Both the position numbers and the translations under genes were made by a program. Positions 1 to 6,948 of a stretch of 64,000 nt of DNA are shown here, piece by piece. The stretch spans positions 1 to 64,000 of the forward strand of contig NZ_LYVO01000032.1 in the NCBI RefSeq assembly GCF_001984055.1, written 5' to 3'. Within the stretch, counting starts at the first letter, position 1. Each line of letters starts with the position of its first letter. The DNA is from Variovorax sp. KK3 (lineage in GTDB: Bacteria; Pseudomonadota; Gammaproteobacteria; Burkholderiales; Burkholderiaceae_C). The notes below the pieces were generated by a model. That model searched no databases. It was not told the DNA's origin and saw nothing but the letters and a program-made list of their open reading frames with translations.

Positions 1-688
1 CCAGTGCCAGCTGGAAGATCGGCGCGCCTGCGCTGCCCGGGTTCAGCAGCTTGCGCGCGCGCAGCCGCCACGGCTGGAAGGCTTCGCCCGCCGCGCCGTC
101 GCCGTCGACCTCGACATGCGCGCCCTCGGCCTGCCACTGCCCGCGCCAGCGCGCCAGTGCCGCATCGTCGCCGTTGTCGACGTCGATTCGCTCGTGCGAC
201 GGCACCGCGCCGCTGTCGCGCAGCCAGCCGTCGAGGCGCCGGCCGAAGCCGCAGAAGTGCGCGTACTGGCGATCGCCCAGCGCCAGCAAGGCATAGCGCA
301 AATGGGCCAGCTGCGCCCGCGCGCCCATGACCCGTTCGACGAAGGCACTGGCGCCATCGGGCGGGTCGCCCTCGCCGTAGGTGCTGGTCACGAAGAGCGC
401 GTGCACGGCGGCCTGCAGCGTGGCCAGGTCGATCTCGTTGAGCGATTTCACCTGCACGGCCGCGCCCCGGGCATGGAGCCAACGCGCCGTCTGCCAGGCG
501 ATGGTCTCGGCCTGGCCGGTCTGCGAGGCATGCAGCACCAGCACCGGCGCGCCGGTGCCGGCCAGCGAGGCGGCATCCTCCGCCAGCGCCCGTGCGCGGC
601 GGCGCTCGCGCCGCCAGGTGGCGGCACACAGGGCGCCGTAGAGAAGCACGGATGCCGCCGCGGCGAGGTGACGCAGGGCTTCGTCCAT
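1..688 (-). CDS. Membrane-anchored flavodoxin-domain reductase (sulfite reductase flavoprotein-like), partial
   Basis: The 3' part lies beyond the left edge; 229 codons are visible. A single hydrophobic segment at about residues 8-27 is followed by a basic RRERRRAR stretch, which suggests an N-terminal anchor with a cytoplasmic catalytic part. Next comes a flavodoxin domain with the FMN phosphate loop HASQTGQAET and the downstream TSTYGEGDPPDGA motif. The last visible residues (RARKLLNPGSAGAPIFQLAL) resemble the linker into the FAD/NADPH domain of CysJ-type flavoproteins. The start ATG lies 22 bp after the apbE stop, so it is the last gene of the operon. The membrane anchor and the neighbours argue for passing NADPH electrons to the PepSY/DUF2271 partners rather than assimilatory sulfite reduction. 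That role is inferred. Confidence 0.82.
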   Translation of the reverse strand, partial: MDEALRHLAAAASVLLYGALCAATWRRERRRARALAEDAASLAGTGAPVLVLHASQTGQAETIAWQTARWLHARGAAVQVKSLNEIDLATLQAAVHALFVTSTYGEGDPPDGASAFVERVMGARAQLAHLRYALLALGDRQYAHFCGFGRRLDGWLRDSGAVPSHERIDVDNGDDAALARWRGQWQAEGAHVEVDGDGAAGEAFQPWRLRARKLLNPGSAGAPIFQLAL

Positions 689-710
689 CAGGCCTGCGCC
701 TGCCTGCGTG

Positions 711-1655
711 TCACGTGTGCGCCTCCCAGGCCGGGCTGGCGTGCCACTCGCGGCCCTCGCCTGCGCGCCGGCTGAAGAGCGCGGCGATGCGATGTTGCTC
801 GGCGAAGCGCGGGCCTTCGTCAGGGCCCAGCACCATCAGCACCGTGGCCAGCGCGTCGGCCTCCATGCAGTGCGGATGCACCACGGTCACGCTGCCCAGC
901 GACGGGCCCACCGGTCGGCCGCTGCGCGGATCGATGCTGTGCGACCAGCGCCGGCCCTCGGCCTCCCGCACCTGCCAGCGGTCGCCGGAGGTGGCGACCG
1001 CCATGTCGGCCAGCGGCACGGAGAGCGCCAACGGCGCACCCGCATCGACTTGCACCTGCCACGGCGTGCCACTCGGGCGCCGGCCCACGCCGCGCAGCTC
1101 GCCGCCGATCTCGAACAGCAGGTCGCGCAGGCCCAGCGCACACAAGGCCTCGACACCGTGATCGACCGCGAAGCCCTTGGCGATGCCGGACAGGTCCAGG
1201 CACAGGTCGCCCGGCTGCAGGATGCTGGCGTCGGACGCATCGAAGGCCAGCCCTTGCCAGCCCACGCGCGCGGCGGCATCGGCCAGCGCTGCTTCATCGG
1301 GCGCCGCGGCTGCCGCCTGCGGGCCGAAGCCCCAGCAGGCCACGAGCGGTGCCACGGTCGGATCGAGCGCGCCCCCGCTCGCCTGGGCCCAATGCAGCGC
1401 GCAGGCCACCACGGCGGCGAACTCGGCGGGCAGGCGGTGGCGCGAACCGGCCGGCGCGCGGTTGAAGCGGCTGATGTCGGAGTCCGGTTCCCAGTGGCTC
1501 ATCTGCGCCACGACGCGGCCCAGCGCGCCCTCCACCGCCGCGCGCACGTCGTCGCGCGGCAGCATGCGCGGGTTGTCGAAGCGCAGCGACCAGGTGGTGC
1601 CCATCGTCACGCCGACCATCACCTGCAGGCTGACCGGGTCGGCGCGGCGCGGCAT
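711..1655 (-). CDS. apbE: FAD:protein FMN transferase (ApbE)
   Basis: ApbE transfers FMN from FAD to a Thr or Ser of target proteins outside the cytoplasm. Family landmarks occur in order: TMGTTWSLRF near the N-terminus, DPTVAPLVACWGFGP, DLSGIAKGFAVD, EIGGELRG, ATSGDRW, HSIDPRSGRPV and the C-terminal ADALATVLMVLGPDEG. With the ATG used here it is 314 residues, normal for the family. A TTG at 1727, overlapping the stop of the DUF4198 gene (TTGA), is an alternative start that would add 24 residues. No clear signal peptide is seen with the chosen start. Its likely substrate is the DUF2271 protein two genes upstream, which carries a matching acceptor motif. Confidence 0.9.
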   Translation of the reverse strand: MPRRADPVSLQVMVGVTMGTTWSLRFDNPRMLPRDDVRAAVEGALGRVVAQMSHWEPDSDISRFNRAPAGSRHRLPAEFAAVVACALHWAQASGGALDPTVAPLVACWGFGPQAAAAAPDEAALADAAARVGWQGLAFDASDASILQPGDLCLDLSGIAKGFAVDHGVEALCALGLRDLLFEIGGELRGVGRRPSGTPWQVQVDAGAPLALSVPLADMAVATSGDRWQVREAEGRRWSHSIDPRSGRPVGPSLGSVTVVHPHCMEADALATVLMVLGPDEGPRFAEQHRIAALFSRRAGEGREWHASPAWEAHT

Positions 1656-1723
1656 CGCCGGGCCGGCGTAACCATCCAGCCGGCGTGCGAAGTCGAGGGG
1701 CGGCGGTGGCGCGGCAGCGAGGC

Positions 1724-2530
1724 TCAAGGCGCCACTTCGAGCGTGGCGGCGTAACTCAACCGGCGCTCCTTGGCCTGCGGCACGCTGGTCTTGTTGTCGC
1801 GCGTGGAGGCGTCGAGCCAGTACATGCCGGCGGTCGGCCAAGTCACGCTGAACTGGCCCTTGTCGTCGGTCTTGAGCTTCACTTCGCTGAGCTTGTCGCG
1901 GTACTGCGTGTTGCCGGCGGTCACGGTCACTTCGAGGTCCTTGGCGGGCTGACCGTCGATGCGCAGTGTGAAGGTCGACTTCTCACCCTTGACCAGGTCG
2001 GTCGGGTTGCCGGTGCTGACCAGTTCCAGACCCTGCCCGATCGGCTTGAGCGCGCTGGGCTTGCCGACGGTGACGAAGGTCTCGATCCGGCCGGCCGACT
2101 GGGTGATGGTCACATCGGTCGCATCGGCCGGGATGTCCTTGGCGATGCTCTCGGGCGTGCCGCGGGCCCGCTTGGTCTGGCCGGCCTTGTCCTTCCAGCT
2201 CGCGAACAGGCCGTTGTTCAGCACCGCGATGCGGTAGGTGCCGGGCTGCGCCACGGGCACGTCGAACACCGTGCGGTGCTTGAGCTTGGCCTCGTTCTCG
2301 TGCTTGACCAGGCTGCCGTCGGGCGCCACGATCTGCAGGCCCTCGATGCGCAGCGGCGCGTGGTTGGCCACGAACAGGTCGTTCGACACCGCGGCGTCGA
2401 CCGTGATCGTGTCGCCCTTCGACAGCACGGTGGTCGACGGCAGAAGCCAGGCGTTGTGGGCCTGCACGGCAGTGACGGCGCTCGTCAGGGCGAAGGCGAT
2501 GGCGGCAAGGCGAAAGGCGGGCTTGTTCAT
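1724..2530 (-). CDS. DUF4198 periplasmic protein
   Basis: A 268-residue protein with a clear signal peptide, predicted to be cut after VQA at about residue 24 so that the mature protein begins HNAWLLP. The mature N-terminus and the two beta-rich halves are typical of the DUF4198 family, whose members often sit beside metal uptake genes (family knowledge). The second half resembles an Ig-like or CnaB-like domain (FTLRIDGQPAKDLEVTV, then GQFSVTWPTAGMYWLDAS). The start is supported by GAGGAG about 6 bp upstream of the ATG. It lies 26 bp after the DUF2271 gene and runs into apbE. No catalytic function can be assigned; a binding or scaffolding role in the flavin electron-transfer module is inferred. 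Confidence 0.85.
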   Translation of the reverse strand: MNKPAFRLAAIAFALTSAVTAVQAHNAWLLPSTTVLSKGDTITVDAAVSNDLFVANHAPLRIEGLQIVAPDGSLVKHENEAKLKHRTVFDVPVAQPGTYRIAVLNNGLFASWKDKAGQTKRARGTPESIAKDIPADATDVTITQSAGRIETFVTVGKPSALKPIGQGLELVSTGNPTDLVKGEKSTFTLRIDGQPAKDLEVTVTAGNTQYRDKLSEVKLKTDDKGQFSVTWPTAGMYWLDASTRDNKTSVPQAKERRLSYAATLEVAP

Positions 2531-2556
2531 GGCGGACTCCTCGTTGATAAGCATGT

Positions 2557-3090
2557 TCAGGGCTTGAGTTCGAGCTTGACTTCGCCGAGCTCTTCCTTGC
2601 CGGAGACGACCGGCTGCTGCGCACTCGCAGGCGGCCATTGAAACGGAATGCTGATGACCTCGCGGCCGCCGACTTCGCGCGCCGCCTCGACCACGAGCTT
2701 GTACGCCCCCGGGGTGAGCTTGGGAAGCGCGCCGCTGCCCTCGGTGAAGCTCAGCTGATGCTTGCCCGCGGGCTTGGTCGCGCTGGTCACGCCGTCGACC
2801 GGCACCGACAGCTCGCGGCCGCCGCGGCGCCACCACTGGCGCATGTCCTTGAGCCACTTCGTGCCTTCGCCCTCGGGGTTGTTGGTCTTGGTGCGCACGT
2901 CGTACCACACGGCCAGCGTGGCGGCCATCGAGTTGTCGGCTCGCTCGATCCAGGCGGCCACGTAGGGCCGGTGGTATTCCGACACGTTGAGGCGCGGCAC
3001 CTCGATGTTGACCCCCAGGCTCGCAGCCAGCGCAGGCGCCCCGATCAATGCCGTGATGGCGGCGGGCGCGAGTGTGTAGCGGATATGCAC
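2557..3090 (-). CDS. DUF2271 periplasmic protein with candidate flavinylation site
   Basis: A 177-residue protein with a signal peptide ending near ALA at residue 22. The body holds the features I associate with DUF2271, including YVAAWIE, WYDVRTK and WLKDMRQWWRRGGRELSVPVDGVTSATKPAGKHQ. Within that stretch, residues 99-105 read D-G-V-T-S-A-T. This matches the ApbE acceptor pattern D-x-x-[ST]-[GS]-A-T, making Thr105 the candidate residue for covalent FMN. It sits between the PepSY and DUF4198 genes and two genes before apbE, which supports the modification. The inferred role is a periplasmic flavin carrier accepting electrons from the membrane partner. Confidence 0.85.
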   Translation of the reverse strand: MHIRYTLAPAAITALIGAPALAASLGVNIEVPRLNVSEYHRPYVAAWIERADNSMAATLAVWYDVRTKTNNPEGEGTKWLKDMRQWWRRGGRELSVPVDGVTSATKPAGKHQLSFTEGSGALPKLTPGAYKLVVEAAREVGGREVISIPFQWPPASAQQPVVSGKEELGEVKLELKP

Positions 3091-3127
3091 GAAAAACCTT
3101 TCTTCTTCAGACGTCGATCAAGACAGA

Positions 3128-3790
3128 TCAATGGACAAAAAGCAGCGCGAGCAGAAAAGGCGCCAGCAGCCCCATCGCCACCATCGGCCAGGTGAAGGGC
3201 CGGTTGCCCGCGTGCATCTTGAGGATGAGCAGGCCGGTGATGGAGAACAGCAGCGCCGCCACCGCGAAGATGTCGATGAACCAGCTCCACGCCGCGCCCG
3301 TGTGGCGGCCCTTGTGCAGATCGTTCAGGTAGGAAATCCAGCCGCGGTCGGTGAGCTCGAACTCGGCCTCGCCGTCTTCGAGGCCGATGCGCAGCCAGGC
3401 GTCGCCGCCGGGGCGCGGCAGCGAGAGGTAGATCTCGTCCTGCGACCACTCTGCGTCGCGGCCCACCGTGTCCACACCCCATTGCGCCTTGACCCAGCGC
3501 TGCAGTTCGGCCGGCAGCTCGGCCTTGCCCTTGCTGGCCTTGACGATGCCCGGCTGCTGCTCGGCCAACCGGCCGCGCAAGCCCGCGTCGACCTCGGCGT
3601 TCTTGCGTGTCACCGTCGGCCGCGCCTCGATCTGCGAGGCATGGTTCAGCGTGATGCCGGTGATGCTGAAGAGCAGCATGCCCACCAGGCACAGCGCCGA
3701 ACTGACCCAGTGCCATTCGTGCAGGGTCTTGAGCCAATAGGCACGACGGCGGGAGGCAGGAGCAGGGGCGGTGGCGGCGGGAGCACTCAT
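3128..3790 (-). CDS. PepSY-associated transmembrane protein
   Basis: A 220-residue inner-membrane protein with three hydrophobic segments: near residues 30-50 (WVSSALCLVGMLLFSITGIT), near 165-187 (WFIDIFAVAALLFSITGLLIL) and at the C-terminus. A periplasmic PepSY-like domain lies between the first two. Paired histidines flank the helices (LHEWHW, LNHAS and LHKGRHTG), as in PepSY membrane proteins thought to move electrons, possibly through heme. This is the first gene of the operon, directly downstream of a Fur-like operator. The ATG at 3790 (MSAPAA) is chosen; an in-frame ATG at 3802 would add four residues, and neither has a strong ribosome site. Confidence 0.85.
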   Translation of the reverse strand: MSAPAATAPAPASRRRAYWLKTLHEWHWVSSALCLVGMLLFSITGITLNHASQIEARPTVTRKNAEVDAGLRGRLAEQQPGIVKASKGKAELPAELQRWVKAQWGVDTVGRDAEWSQDEIYLSLPRPGGDAWLRIGLEDGEAEFELTDRGWISYLNDLHKGRHTGAAWSWFIDIFAVAALLFSITGLLILKMHAGNRPFTWPMVAMGLLAPFLLALLFVH

Positions 3791-3816
3791 GGGAGCGCGC
3801 ATTGTAGACGTACAAA

Positions 3817-3831
3817 TGAGAATGAATGTCA
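3817..3831 (-). promoter_or_regulatory. Candidate Fur box
   Basis: The 15-mer TGAGAATGAATGTCA has the 7-1-7 Fur arrangement (TGATAAT-n-ATTATCA) with 11 of 14 specified positions matching. It lies 27 bp upstream of the PepSY ATG used here. A TACAAT at 3801-3806 on the minus strand could be a -10 element, which would let bound repressor block the promoter. It implies iron-repressed expression of the whole PepSY-DUF2271-DUF4198-apbE-flavoprotein operon. Confidence 0.65.
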
Positions 3832-3972
3832 TTTGGACCCGGCAAACCTTGGCCGCATAACGCGCCGCAGCCCCGTTTGTCAGCCGAACTCCACCGCCAC
3901 GGAGCAGATAGCAGATGAAGTTCTGCAAAGCCGTTCCCAGACGCCGGCCTCATGGACGAACCACTCGTCCCC

Positions 3973-4875
3973 TCACCCTTCGCTGAACGATTCGAGGATC
4001 ACCCCGCGCAGCCAGCTGTTCGCCGGGTCGGCCTCGAAGCGCTTGCTCCAGTGCAGCGACACCGCGAAGTCGCGCAGCGGAAAGGCCGGCTCGACGATGG
4101 TGTAGTGCCCCTCCTCCGCGAAGCCGCGCGCGATGTTGCGCGGCATCACCACCGCCAGGTCGGTGGCGCGCACGATCGCGGGCAGCACCATGAAGTGCTC
4201 GGTCGTCAGCCGCACCCGGTCTTCCAGGTTGAGCAGCTGCAGGATGCGCAGCGTTTCGGCATGCGTGCGCACCGCGACGTACTCCAGGCGCTGCAGCGAT
4301 TCGAGCAGCGCCTGGCCGTTGCGGCGCCCGCGCGTGAAGGGATGGCCCTTGCGCAGCAGCACGATGTAGCGGTCCTTCAACAATTGCACACGCTGCGTGT
4401 CGCTCACCTTCGGCAAAAAGCCGAATGCGAAGTCGACCCGGCCGCTGTCGAGCGCGGGCGCGATTTCGTCGGGGCCGAGCGGCAGCGTCTCCAGCCGCAC
4501 GCCCGGCGCGAGCTCACCCAGGCGCGCCATCAGCAGCGGCAGGAAGCGCCCCTCGCCGATGTCGCTCATGTGGATGCGAAAGGTCTTGCGCGAGGCCGAT
4601 GGCTCGAAACGATCCGGCTCGCTGAGTGCCTCTTCGAGCTGGCCCAGCGCCGACTGCACCGCGGCGGCCAGCCGCTCGGCCCGCGGCGTGGGCGCCACGC
4701 CGCCCGGTGCGCGGGTGAACAGCGCATCTTTCAGCAGCAGCCGCAGCCGCCCGAGACCATGGCTCGCGGCCGGCTGGGTGAGCCCCAGTGCTTCGGCGGC
4801 CCGGCTCACGCTGCGGGCGCGGTACACGGCGTCGAACAGGCGCAGCAGGTTCAAGTCGATGGCATCGATGTGCAT
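3973..4875 (-). CDS. LysR-family transcriptional regulator
   Basis: A 300-residue protein with the N-terminal winged helix-turn-helix (residues about 5-65: LNLLRLFDAVYRARSVSRAAEALGLTQPAASHGLGRLR), followed by a LysR substrate-binding domain. The N-terminus MHIDAIDLNLLRLFDAV is of the NodD/NahR/LinR type, a subgroup often linked to aromatic or sugar-derived effectors. It is transcribed away from the sorbosone-dehydrogenase-like gene at 5018, so that gene and its cytochrome are the likely targets. The start is supported by homology to the usual LysR N-terminus; an ATG 15 bp upstream is possible. Confidence 0.9.
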   Translation of the reverse strand: MHIDAIDLNLLRLFDAVYRARSVSRAAEALGLTQPAASHGLGRLRLLLKDALFTRAPGGVAPTPRAERLAAAVQSALGQLEEALSEPDRFEPSASRKTFRIHMSDIGEGRFLPLLMARLGELAPGVRLETLPLGPDEIAPALDSGRVDFAFGFLPKVSDTQRVQLLKDRYIVLLRKGHPFTRGRRNGQALLESLQRLEYVAVRTHAETLRILQLLNLEDRVRLTTEHFMVLPAIVRATDLAVVMPRNIARGFAEEGHYTIVEPAFPLRDFAVSLHWSKRFEADPANSWLRGVILESFSEG

Positions 4876-4894
4876 TGAATATGCATGGCATTCA
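4876..4894. promoter_or_regulatory. Inverted repeat in the divergent LysR/dehydrogenase promoter region
   Basis: TGAAT and ATTCA are perfect 5-bp arms separated by 9 bp, immediately upstream of the LysR start and 124 bp before the dehydrogenase start. The size and position suit a LysR autoregulatory operator. The arms are short, so the call is tentative. Confidence 0.35.
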
Positions 4895-5017
4895 TGTCGG
4901 ATAGCCGGATTATTGTATTGATGACCTGCGCCGCGACTCGCACACTGCGAGTCGGCCGGACGCCGCCCCAGGCACGCGCACGCGCCGCCCCAGAAAGCCA
5001 AGAATTGGAGACAAGCG

Positions 5018-6211
5018 ATGCGATTGACCCGACTGCATGCCATCTTTGCCGCCGCGCTGTTCGGCGCCACGGCAGCTTCTGCCCAACAGCCCCCCACGGA
5101 GGAGCCCGGCTGGGCCAAGGGTCGGCCCAAGACCGAAGCCGCCCAGCGCATGGCGCCGGTGCCGGCCTTCCCGATTCCGACGGCGGCCGACAAGCTGCCC
5201 ACGCCCAAGTTCAAGCTGCCGCCGGGCTTCAAGGTCGAGACATGGGCTTCGGGCGTGCTCGACGCGCGCGGACTCCGCCAGGGCGCCAACGACGTCGTGT
5301 TCGTCAGCACGCTCTTCGTCGGCAACAAGGTCTACGCGATCGTGCCGAAGGGCAACGCGCGCGAAACCAAGACCATCATCGACAAGATGGAGAAGGCCGC
5401 GGGCATCGAGTACTACAAGGGCTCGCTGTACCTGGCCACGCACAAGCAGATCATGCGGTACGACAACGTCGACACCAAGCTCGACAACATCGGCACACCC
5501 ACGGTGATCTACGACAAGCTGCCCGGCGGCGAGGACCACAGCTGGAAGTTCCTGCGCGTGCACAACGACAAGCTGTACTTCCCGATCGGCGCGCCCTGCA
5601 ACATCTGCGACCCGGGCGAGTACGCCAAGATCTACCGCATGAACCTCGACGGCAGCGGCATGGAAACCGTGGCCAGCGGCGTGCGCAACACGGTCGGCTT
5701 CGACTTCGACCCCAAGACCGGCCGGCTCTGGTTCACCGACAACGGCCGCGACTGGCTCAGCGAGGAAATCCCGAACGACGAACTCAACGTCGTCACCGCG
5801 AACAACCAGCACTTCGGCTATCCGTATTGCCACCAGGGCAACATCCCCGACCCGGAATTCGGCTGGGGCAAGAGTTGCAGTGAGTTCGTCAAGCCCGCCG
5901 CATTCCTCGGCCCGCATGCCGGCTCGCTGGGCCTGAAGTTCTACAACGGCAAGATGTTCCCGGCCAAGTACCAGGGCGCGATGTTCATCGCCCGCCATGG
6001 CCCATGGAACCGCACCGTGAAGTACGCCGACGTGTCGGTGGCCTGGCCCGACGGCAAGGGCGGCGCGCGTGTCGAGCCCTTCATGACCGGCTTCGTCGAG
6101 AACAACACCTACCTCGGCCGGCCGGTGGACTTCCTGGTCCTCAAGGACGGCTCGCTGCTGGTGAGCGACGACCACGCGGGTGCGATCTACCGCATCAGCT
6201 ACGGCAAGTGA
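5018..6211 (+). CDS. Sorbosone-dehydrogenase-like PQQ-type beta-propeller sugar dehydrogenase
   Basis: A 397-residue exported protein: signal peptide cut near ASA at residue 22, then a six-bladed propeller of the soluble glucose/sorbosone dehydrogenase family. Recognisable stretches are PPGFKVETWASGV, GGEDHSWKF, FPIGAPCNICDPGEYAKIYRMN and RNTVGFDFDPKTGRLWFTDNGRDWL. Members oxidise sugars or other alcohols and aldehydes with PQQ in the periplasm. The ATG follows GGAGACAA at good spacing. The stop overlaps the start of a diheme cytochrome c gene (TGATG), so the cytochrome is probably its direct electron acceptor. The true substrate cannot be read from the sequence. Confidence 0.87.
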   Translation: MRLTRLHAIFAAALFGATAASAQQPPTEEPGWAKGRPKTEAAQRMAPVPAFPIPTAADKLPTPKFKLPPGFKVETWASGVLDARGLRQGANDVVFVSTLFVGNKVYAIVPKGNARETKTIIDKMEKAAGIEYYKGSLYLATHKQIMRYDNVDTKLDNIGTPTVIYDKLPGGEDHSWKFLRVHNDKLYFPIGAPCNICDPGEYAKIYRMNLDGSGMETVASGVRNTVGFDFDPKTGRLWFTDNGRDWLSEEIPNDELNVVTANNQHFGYPYCHQGNIPDPEFGWGKSCSEFVKPAAFLGPHAGSLGLKFYNGKMFPAKYQGAMFIARHGPWNRTVKYADVSVAWPDGKGGARVEPFMTGFVENNTYLGRPVDFLVLKDGSLLVSDDHAGAIYRISYGK

Positions 6212-6921
6212 TGCGAGGACGCCGAACACTCGCGACCACGGCAGCAGCTGCAGCTTTCTTGTTCTGGCTCTGCGCGCCGGCCGGCGCGCAGCAGGCCGGC
6301 AAGGCGAGCAAGGGCACGAAGGGGGCGGAAGCCCCCGCGGCAGCCCCGGGGGCGGCCTACGCCCAGCGCTTTGCCCAGCTGTGCGCGGCCTGCCACGGCG
6401 CCAACGGGCGCAGCGAGATGCCCAACACGCCGGCGCTGTCGGGGCAGCATTCGTTCTATGCGATCACGCAGCTCTTTCTGTTCCGCGAGGGACGGCGATC
6501 CAACGAAGCGATGAGCGCGATCGCCAAGGGCATGAAGGACGAGGACCTGCGCGGCTTCTCCGACTTCATCGCCACGCTGCCGGCCGTGCCGCCGCCGCCG
6601 GCCACGCCGCCCGATGCGGCACGCATGACGCGCGGCAAGGCGCTCGCGCTGGAGCACAAGTGCGTGTTCTGCCATGGCGCCGACTTCAGCGGTGGCCAGC
6701 AGGTGCCGCGCATCGGCGGGCAGCGCGAGGACTACCTCAAGATGACGCTGCAGGAGTTCAAGTCGGCCAAGCGCGTCGGCTACACGATGGCCATGGCCGA
6801 GGCGGTCGGCCGCATTCCGGGTGAAGACCTGGACACCCTCGCCTACTACCTGGCCCGTTTTCCGGGCACTCCAAGTCCTGCCGGACCTGCCAGCCCGGCC
6901 AGCCCCGCCCCCACGAAGTAA
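6211..6921 (+). CDS. Diheme cytochrome c (c4-like)
   Basis: A 236-residue exported protein. A signal peptide ends near AGA at residue 26, followed by an Ala/Lys/Pro linker. Two heme-attachment motifs are present: C58-A-A-C61-H62 and C151-V-F-C154-H155, each opening a small cytochrome c domain. The duplicated arrangement is that of cytochrome c4 or cytochrome c553-type proteins. The C-terminus is a low-complexity Pro/Ala/Ser tail. The ATG overlaps the dehydrogenase stop (TGATG), suggesting coupled translation. It most likely takes electrons from the upstream dehydrogenase and passes them to a terminal oxidase. Confidence 0.9.
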   Translation: MRGRRTLATTAAAAAFLFWLCAPAGAQQAGKASKGTKGAEAPAAAPGAAYAQRFAQLCAACHGANGRSEMPNTPALSGQHSFYAITQLFLFREGRRSNEAMSAIAKGMKDEDLRGFSDFIATLPAVPPPPATPPDAARMTRGKALALEHKCVFCHGADFSGGQQVPRIGGQREDYLKMTLQEFKSAKRVGYTMAMAEAVGRIPGEDLDTLAYYLARFPGTPSPAGPASPASPAPTK

Positions 6922-6948
6922 TCAGAGAGCAACGAGAGAGAAAGCGTT

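Noticed and set aside
1..688. Assimilatory sulfite reductase flavoprotein (CysJ)
   Set aside because: The domain resembles CysJ, but the N-terminal membrane anchor, Fur-like control and the ApbE/PepSY context do not fit sulfur assimilation, and no cysI-like gene is present.
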